The position numbers were made by a program, and so were the translations under genes. The notes beneath the pieces were generated by a model, which was given only the letters and a program-made list of their open reading frames with translations, did no database searches and was not told where the DNA came from. 64,000 nt of DNA, from NCBI RefSeq assembly GCF_001591345.1, contig NZ_BCUS01000010.1:26251-90250 (forward strand), read 5' to 3'. This document shows positions 59,114 to 64,000 of the stretch, one piece after another (position 1 is the stretch's first letter; the number at the start of each line of letters is the position of its first letter). Origin of the DNA: Variovorax boronicumulans NBRC 103145. Lineage in GTDB: Bacteria > Pseudomonadota > Gammaproteobacteria > Burkholderiales > Burkholderiaceae_C.

Positions 59114-59617
59114 TCATCTCCAGCACTCCTTCGTCAGCAGCCCTGTGACCTCGTCATCCATGTCCTTCACACCCAGGCCGCTCAAGGTCAGCGTGCCGCA
59201 CCGGTCGCCGGTCATGCTGCCGGTGCGGGTGGCCTTGAGGATGTAGCTGGGTGGGGTGTCGCGGGCGAAGACGGCGATGGTGTAGTTGGCGGTGCCGGAT
59301 TTCGGCGACTGCTGCAAAGCCTTGGGCAACAGGCTCTCCGCGCCTTTCTTCTGCTCGGTCTCCTCGCCGGCATCGCCCGCAACAGCGGTGTAGCGGTCGT
59401 TCGCCGAGTAGTAGCGCTGCATGAACTGCGCGGCCTCCATCAGGATGCCCTGGGCTTCGGCGCGCTTGGAGCGGCGCACGTGCTCCTGGTAGTTCGGCAG
59501 CGCGATGGCGGCCAGGATGGCGACGATCGCGACGACGACCATGACTTCGATCAGCGTGAAGCCGCGGCGGGAGCGCGAAGAAGCAGAAGGCAGGTGTGTC
59601 ATGGCGATGAAGGTCAT
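59114..59617 (-). CDS. pilE: Type IV pilin-like minor pilin, PilE
   Basis: This 167 aa protein (162 aa if the second ATG at 59602 is used) has a class III signal: SRRGFTLIEVMVVVAIVAILAAIALPNYQE, cleaved by PilD between Gly and Phe, with the conserved Glu at mature position 5. A globular part follows with a C-terminal Cys pair (DRCGTL and KECWR). It should initiate or decorate the pilus. It starts 4 nt after the pilX stop and precedes pilY1, the reverse of the P. aeruginosa pilY1-pilE order. Confidence 0.9.
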   Translation of the reverse strand: MTFIAMTHLPSASSRSRRGFTLIEVMVVVAIVAILAAIALPNYQEHVRRSKRAEAQGILMEAAQFMQRYYSANDRYTAVAGDAGEETEQKKGAESLLPKALQQSPKSGTANYTIAVFARDTPPSYILKATRTGSMTGDRCGTLTLSGLGVKDMDDEVTGLLTKECWR

Positions 59618-59621
59618 GGAG

Positions 59622-60230
59622 TCATTTGTCGCGCGTCAGCACGGACTGCAGCCACGCTTCGGCGCCTTGGGTGGCGATGCCGGTCGACTTCTCGAACCTG
59701 GCGTTGTTGGCAAAGCCCCGGGCGGTGATCAGGTAGCCGGTCAGACTGGGCGTCGAAGTGGTGGCGATCTTCTGGATGAGGCAGCGCGGTTCGATCTCCA
59801 GGGGCGTCGCGTCGACCGTGGTGCCGGTGGGCTTCTTGTTGACGTAGGCCTTCGGAACGACGATCGCGCTGTTGCCCACCCAGCTGGCCTTCTTGCGCCA
59901 TGCCGCGGTTTCGTCGAACTCCGAGCCGATGGGGGTCGTGATGATCCGGGCGCGCATGCCGACGGAGGCGTACTCGGTGTAGTCCTTGTCGTCGCCGTCG
60001 AAGATGGCCACCTGTTCGCAAAAGCGCAGCGCGGTCTCCGCGGCCTCGCGGGCCACTTCGGCTGATCGGATGCCGTTCACGCTGCGCTCGCTCTGCGTGG
60101 CATTGCGGATTGCGAAGGTGCCGACCAGCGACAGGATCACGACCAGGACCAGCGTGACGATCAGCACGGCGCCGCATTCGTACGCACGGCCGGCGATGCG
60201 GCGCGGAAGAGGGGATGGCTTCGTGTTCAT
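59622..60230 (-). CDS. pilX: Type IV pilus assembly protein PilX
   Basis: This 202 aa minor pilin-like protein has the PilX N-terminal segment YECGAVLIVTLVLVVILSLVG followed by RNATQSERSVNG. As in other PilX proteins the usual Glu5 is not obvious. Cys residues in RFCEQV and PRCLIQ may form a disulfide. The ATG overlaps the pilW stop by 4 nt. PilX works with PilV, PilW and PilY1 in the tip complex. Confidence 0.88.
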   Translation of the reverse strand: MNTKPSPLPRRIAGRAYECGAVLIVTLVLVVILSLVGTFAIRNATQSERSVNGIRSAEVAREAAETALRFCEQVAIFDGDDKDYTEYASVGMRARIITTPIGSEFDETAAWRKKASWVGNSAIVVPKAYVNKKPTGTTVDATPLEIEPRCLIQKIATTSTPSLTGYLITARGFANNARFEKSTGIATQGAEAWLQSVLTRDK

Positions 60231-61231
60231 GGGGTGATCAAGCGGTTGCGCAGCAGCACCGTGGTGGTGAAGGTCCTGCGCAGGTAGCCGTCGGTGCCGG
60301 TGCGGTCGGTGTTGTCGCATCGCTTGTAGGCAAGGCCACCGTCGGGCACGTCGCGCACCGGCCGGTCGCTGCGCATCTGCAGGCACACGCGCACGCTCAG
60401 CACGCGGCTCCAACGGTCTTCGGCGAGATCGGCAAGAACGCCGCTGCTGGCCAGGGCATCGACACCCGCGGCATCCAGGTACTTGACGATCTGGTGTCGC
60501 AGCGGGTCGTAGGTGGCCGCCAGCTCGATGCTGGGACGGCTGGCCACGCCATAGAGAATGCGCATGCTCTCGACGTTGGCCAGCAACGGCTGCGAGGGGC
60601 CGATGGCGTTGACGGCATCGCGCTTTTCCATGCCGCGGCAGGACAGCATCGGCGCCGTGCTCGCGTCGGTCACCAGATAGCGGTTGTCGGCCAGTGTGTA
60701 GTTGGCGGGTGGGGGCGCGCCGGGTGCCGGCGTGGGCAGCGGGTTCACCTGTGTAGGCGTGAGCGCGTTGATGCCGTTGCCCAGGCAGTTCGTCGCCAGC
60801 TTGGCGTCGGTGCCCGTGGGCATGGTGTTGTCGGTGGTGGCTTCGTAGCGGATGGCGATGGCGTCGCTGCCCTTGCCTGTGCACGACAGCTTGTCGAAGG
60901 CGGCTGCGGCGTCGGTGAATCCACCGGTGCATCCGCGCACGGCGGGGCCGGCGTAGTTGCCCATCACTGTGGCGCCGTTGCTCGGGATGAGCTGCTGCGA
61001 ATAGCCGGCCTGCTTGAGCTGCTGCTGGATCAGGTTGAGCGCGAGGATGCCGTCCTCGTTCAACTGCGTCTCGGCCTGCGACAACTGGCTGCTGCGGCTG
61101 GAGGTCGAGAAGGTGGACAGGGCGGCGGCCAGGATCACCAGCCCGATCGTCAGCGAGATCATCAGCTCGATCAGCGTGAAGCCGCGGGCCGCGTTGCGCG
61201 TGCGTGGGAGTGCAGTGAAGACGGTGCTCAC
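60227..61231 (-). CDS. pilW: Type IV pilus assembly protein PilW
   Basis: This 334 aa protein has the prepilin motif RGFTLIELMISLTIGLVILAAALSTF, with Glu5 and a hydrophobic helix, then a large globular region typical of PilW. The chosen GTG at 61231 overlaps the pilV stop (GTGA), matching the 4-nt overlaps elsewhere in the operon, and yields a short leader (MSTVFTALPRTRNAARG). There is no upstream ATG before the pilV-coding frame. It is part of the minor-pilin priming complex. Confidence 0.88.
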   Translation of the reverse strand: MSTVFTALPRTRNAARGFTLIELMISLTIGLVILAAALSTFSTSSRSSQLSQAETQLNEDGILALNLIQQQLKQAGYSQQLIPSNGATVMGNYAGPAVRGCTGGFTDAAAAFDKLSCTGKGSDAIAIRYEATTDNTMPTGTDAKLATNCLGNGINALTPTQVNPLPTPAPGAPPPANYTLADNRYLVTDASTAPMLSCRGMEKRDAVNAIGPSQPLLANVESMRILYGVASRPSIELAATYDPLRHQIVKYLDAAGVDALASSGVLADLAEDRWSRVLSVRVCLQMRSDRPVRDVPDGGLAYKRCDNTDRTGTDGYLRRTFTTTVLLRNRLITP

Positions 61232-61824
61232 AGCGTGATCCGGAAGTACATGCAGTTCACCTCTGCCGGGGCCGCGATGTTGGCGCCGGCGATGGGGCAG
61301 GCCTGGCGCAGCGCGAAGCCCGTGTCCTCCGCGATGGCACGCCAGATCAGCCAGATGTTCAGCACGCGCGTGGCCGGCAGGCCGTTCACGCCGGAGGCCG
61401 CGTCGGCCAGTTCCGTCGTGACGTAGGCCGTGCCGCCGGGCAGCCGGTTCCCGACATTCGTGAGCCATTGCGCGAGGTCGTAGGCGGCAATGGCCGCGCC
61501 GCAGGTGTTGACCGGCCTGTCGGGAACGGAGGTGTCGACCTCGCACGCGGCGGGCGGCGGCGTGGGGTCCGTGGAGGCAGCCTCGCGCGTGCTGGCGTTG
61601 TAGGCCTTGGCGTGGGTGTAGCCGGCAAAGCCCGCGAGGTTCGCGCGGGCACGTTCCGCGTAGTCGTTCACCAGGCTCAGGCCGGTGGCGCGCATGCGCG
61701 AGAACTGGTTGTACTTGAGGGCTGCCGAGGTGAGCCCCGCCATGCCGAACAGGCCGATGGCCAGGATGACGATGGCGACCAGCACCTCGAGGAGGGTGGC
61801 ACCGCGTTGTGTAGGGCGCTTCAT
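61228..61824 (-). CDS. pilV: Type IV pilus modification/minor pilin PilV
   Basis: This 198 aa protein has the prepilin motif RGATLLEVLVAIVILAIGLFGMAGL with Glu5, and a periplasmic domain with paired Cys (ACEVDT and NTCGAA). The ATG at 61824 overlaps the fimT stop by 4 nt, so I prefer it over an upstream in-frame ATG at 61908 inside fimT. It acts with PilW and PilX. Confidence 0.88.
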   Translation of the reverse strand: MKRPTQRGATLLEVLVAIVILAIGLFGMAGLTSAALKYNQFSRMRATGLSLVNDYAERARANLAGFAGYTHAKAYNASTREAASTDPTPPPAACEVDTSVPDRPVNTCGAAIAAYDLAQWLTNVGNRLPGGTAYVTTELADAASGVNGLPATRVLNIWLIWRAIAEDTGFALRQACPIAGANIAAPAEVNCMYFRITL

Positions 61825-62429
61825 TCGTCGTTGCCCGAACAGTCTTCGCCATCCGCGGCGTAGCGGATACGCCCGGGCTTGCTGATGCACAGCGTCTTGC
61901 GTGCCCATGGGGTGGTGCTGGACTTTTCGAAGCCGGGGGCATCGACCGTGATGCTGTTGCTTCCCGAACTCACCAGCCCGTTGGGCAGGAAGACGAAGCG
62001 GCCTGCTTTGCCGAGGGCGATCTTCGCGATGCCGGGCAGTGCGTCCTGCCGCAGCAGCACTTCGTCTGTCGACTCGGAATAGGAGAAGTCGCCGTCGCGG
62101 TCGTTGTTGACGAAGACGATCCAGCCGGCCGCTAGATCGTTGCCGCCCGAGCCGGTTTCGCAGTCGACCGCGGTGCCAGCGCGCAACTGGCAGACGACGA
62201 CGGCTCTTGCGCGGGCGATGGCTTCAGTGCGCGCGATGCGCAGCGAACCGGTCACGGCATTGACGGCGTTGGACAGCCGCCATTGCACGATGAAGCGCGT
62301 CATCGAAGGCGCCGCGATGCCGATCAGGATCGCGAGGATCGCCAGCGTGACCATCAGCTCGATGGCGGTCAGTCCGCGCTGGTCGCGCAGCCGCGCCGGC
62401 CGCGAGGAATCGCGTGGCCTCATGTGCAT
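61821..62429 (-). CDS. fimT: FimT/GspH-type minor pilin, first gene of operon
   Basis: This 202 aa pseudopilin has RGLTAIELMVTLAILAILIGIAAPSM (Glu5) and the GspH-like RIARTEAIARARAVVVCQL. The ATG at 62429 has GGGAGAG 3 nt upstream; a second ATG 6 nt further would also serve. It heads the operon fimT-pilV-pilW-pilX-pilE-pilY1. The spacer up to 62675 must hold the operon promoter, but I could not identify a convincing one. Confidence 0.88.
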   Translation of the reverse strand: MHMRPRDSSRPARLRDQRGLTAIELMVTLAILAILIGIAAPSMTRFIVQWRLSNAVNAVTGSLRIARTEAIARARAVVVCQLRAGTAVDCETGSGGNDLAAGWIVFVNNDRDGDFSYSESTDEVLLRQDALPGIAKIALGKAGRFVFLPNGLVSSGSNSITVDAPGFEKSSTTPWARKTLCISKPGRIRYAADGEDCSGNDE

Positions 62430-62675
62430 GTCTCTCCCTGTTGTTTTGGAATTTCAGCCGACAACTTCTAGGCGCGAGACTAGGGGGCGATGCACATGTC
62501 CGACAACGGCTTGCCGACGTTCGGTGCGTTCGAAAGGATGAGCGGAAATGCCTCGAAGCGCCGAATGAAGGTCTGGTATTTCGAGGTCTTCGGCTGGTAC
62601 TTTTTCTCTTCTGCGGAAGAGGTCTTCGCGCCCCTGTCCGCGCGTCGTTTTTCAACCTTGAATCACAATGCTTCG
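62430..62675. other. Spacer between the pilin operon and the methyltransferase gene
   Basis: This 246-nt spacer contains no convincing open frame or RNA gene. It must carry the promoters of both divergent units. A minus-strand TTGTCG and a TAGTCT 18 nt on form a weak promoter candidate. No sigma-54 type site was seen. Confidence 0.5.
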
Positions 62676-63233
62676 ATGACTGCCGCATCCCCTTCCGATT
62701 CCGGCTTTGCCTTGTTCCCGACCGCCATCGGCGTCTGCGCGCTGGCCTGGGGGCCACAGGGGCTGGTCGGTGTGCAGCTGCCCGAAGAGCGGGGCGAGGC
62801 CGCGACGCGTGCACGCATGCACCGACGCTTTCCTGATCTGGAAGAAGCCCCGCCGTCGCCGCGCGCGCAGCACGCCATCGCGGGTGTGCAGGCGCTGCTC
62901 GAAGGTGCGACCGACGACCTGTGCGACATCGAACTCGACATGCGCGGCGTGTCCGAGTTCTATCAGCGCGTCTATGCGATCGCGCGGCGCATTCCGCCGG
63001 GGCAGACGCGCACCTACGGCGAGGTGGCCGAAGAACTGGGCGACAAGGGCCTGTCGCGCGCGGTCGGCCAGGCCATGGGCCACAACCCCTTCGCGCCGGT
63101 CGTGCCGTGCCACCGCGTGCTGGCCGCGGGCAACAAGCCCGGCGGCTTCTCGGCGGGCGGCGGTGCACTGACCAAGCTGCGCATGCTCGACATCGAAGGC
63201 GCCACGCCCAGCGGGACGCGCTCGCTGTTCTGA
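62676..63233 (+). CDS. ogt: Methylated-DNA-[protein]-cysteine S-methyltransferase
   Basis: This 185 aa suicide DNA-repair protein removes O6-methyl groups from guanine. The acceptor Cys145 lies in VVPCHRVLAAG, and the helix-turn-helix with the Arg finger is RTYGEVAEELGDKGLSRAVGQAM. There is no AraC-type domain, so it is an Ogt-like stand-alone enzyme, not full-length Ada. The ATG at 62676 is the last start ahead of the conserved N-terminal strands. It converges on the MFS gene at its 3' end. Confidence 0.93.
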   Translation: MTAASPSDSGFALFPTAIGVCALAWGPQGLVGVQLPEERGEAATRARMHRRFPDLEEAPPSPRAQHAIAGVQALLEGATDDLCDIELDMRGVSEFYQRVYAIARRIPPGQTRTYGEVAEELGDKGLSRAVGQAMGHNPFAPVVPCHRVLAAGNKPGGFSAGGGALTKLRMLDIEGATPSGTRSLF

Positions 63234-63243
63234 GCTTGAACGT

Positions 63244-64000
63244 TCAGGCCGCCGGCACGGGCAGCCGCTGCAGTCCTGCGATGCGCGAGCCGAAGATGAT
63301 CGCGGCCTGCAGCACGAAGCCCGCGAGCGCCAGCAGCAGGCAGGCCGGCTCGCCCCACAAGGCGCCCACCAGGCCGCCGAGCGCCGCGCCCACGGGGCGT
63401 GCCCCTGCGTTCACCGTGAGGAACACCGCCGACACGCGGCCCAGCATCGCCGAGGCCGTCACGCTCTGGTGCAGCGTGGTCGAGGTGATGACCCAGACCA
63501 TCGGTCCCGCGCCGAACAGGAAGAACGAGAGCGCGGCCAGCGAGGCGGTCGGCACGACGAGCGTGGCCGCCATCGTCGCGGCGGCGGCCACCGCCACCGC
63601 CGGCCCGACCTGGATCGCGCGGCCGAACGGCAGCCGCGCCGTCACGCGCGAGGTCAGCAGCGCACCGACCACCATGCCCGCACCGTACATCGCGAGCGTG
63701 AAGCCCACGGCCTGCGCGCCGAGGCCCAGCACGCGCACGGCATAAGGCACATAGCCCGCCTGCAGCACGAACCACGAGATGTTGAAGACCGCGCCGGTCA
63801 TCAGCATGGGCCGCAGGAACGCGTGCTGCCAGACGAAGCGCGCCCCGTCGTGCACGTCGCGCAGCGGATGGCGCGACGGGGCCGCAGGGCGGGGTGCTTC
63901 GTTCAGGCGCAGCAAGAGGCCCACGGCCGCCACCGACAGCACCGCCGCCAGCACGAAGGCCGACGACGCACCAGCCCACGCGACCAGCGCGCCCGCAAGC
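63244..64000 (-). CDS. MFS transporter, 3' part (runs off the window)
   Basis: Only the C-terminal half is present: about 252 codons with roughly seven hydrophobic helices. The frame stays open to the window edge with no start, so the N-terminus lies beyond 64000. Segments such as LRDVHDGARFVWQHAFLRPMLMTGA and a long Ala/Val-rich helix series resemble the MFS_3 (EntS-like) exporters. It converges on the methyltransferase gene, with 10 nt between stops and no hairpin seen. Confidence 0.85.
   Translation of the reverse strand, partial: LAGALVAWAGASSAFVLAAVLSVAAVGLLLRLNEAPRPAAPSRHPLRDVHDGARFVWQHAFLRPMLMTGAVFNISWFVLQAGYVPYAVRVLGLGAQAVGFTLAMYGAGMVVGALLTSRVTARLPFGRAIQVGPAVAVAAAATMAATLVVPTASLAALSFFLFGAGPMVWVITSTTLHQSVTASAMLGRVSAVFLTVNAGARPVGAALGGLVGALWGEPACLLLALAGFVLQAAIIFGSRIAGLQRLPVPAA

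Overview
The window is GC-rich, densely coding DNA of a beta-proteobacterium of the order Burkholderiales. It is most likely from the Comamonadaceae, and Variovorax or a close relative is my best guess. The reasons are: several Bug/TctC-type solute-binding proteins, GntR(FCD)-controlled carboxylate loci, a DUF2848/amidase pair, lipoproteins with a Cys-Gly-Gly-Gly N-terminus, an LivHMGF importer embedded in acyl-CoA catabolism genes, and short palindromic repeats of the kind I associate with this family. The taxonomy is inference, as no rRNA or other phylogenetic marker was searched. No rRNA, tRNA, CRISPR array, prophage or insertion sequence was seen.

Layout. 1-4.1 kb: purL (purine synthesis), ending at a bidirectional terminator. 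4.2-8.1 kb: a GntR regulator divergent from a DUF2848/amidase/TctC-type binding protein operon, with a readable promoter and operator palindromes between them. 8.1-11.8 kb: a compact minus-strand operon selO-msrB-yciB-bolA, joined by 4-nt stop/start overlaps, followed by a parvulin foldase. 11.8-16.9 kb: an AraC regulator divergent from two secreted lipoprotein hydrolases. 17-40.7 kb: a run of co-directional plus-strand genes for import and CoA-dependent breakdown of an organic acid. These are an acyl-CoA ligase, two paralogous periplasmic binding proteins, LivHMGF, a hydratase/dehydrogenase fusion, a thiolase, two acyl-CoA dehydrogenases, two thioesterases, reductases, a GST and some unknowns.

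40.7-48.6 kb: short regulator/enzyme units, namely an azoreductase with a LysR regulator, an orphan ABC ATPase that is antisense to the over-run of an acetyltransferase gene, a GlxA-type regulator, a dienelactone hydrolase, an MFS exporter with a LysR regulator, and a keto-pentenoate hydratase-like gene. 48.6-48.95 kb holds a large inverted repeat and no gene. 48.9-55.2 kb: a carboxylate locus with a TctC-type protein and an aminotransferase on one side, and a GntR regulator with a fused FAD/Fe-S dehydrogenase on the other. Twin candidate operators lie between the two halves. 55.2-62.4 kb: a type IV pilus minor-pilin operon (fimT-pilV-pilW-pilX-pilE-pilY1). Its tip gene pilY1 is split by a frameshift at a G6 tract, and one added G restores the frame. 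62.7-64 kb: an O6-methylguanine methyltransferase and the 3' part of an MFS exporter that runs off the window.

The strongest leads are the homopolymer frameshift and nearby 12-bp repeats in pilY1, the duplicated binding-protein genes that carry a shared leader with fixed spacing, the altered ATPase motifs in LivF/LivG and in the orphan ATPase, the GntR twin operators, and the 85-bp inverted repeat at 48.7-48.9 kb. I did not find a clearly new multi-gene system.
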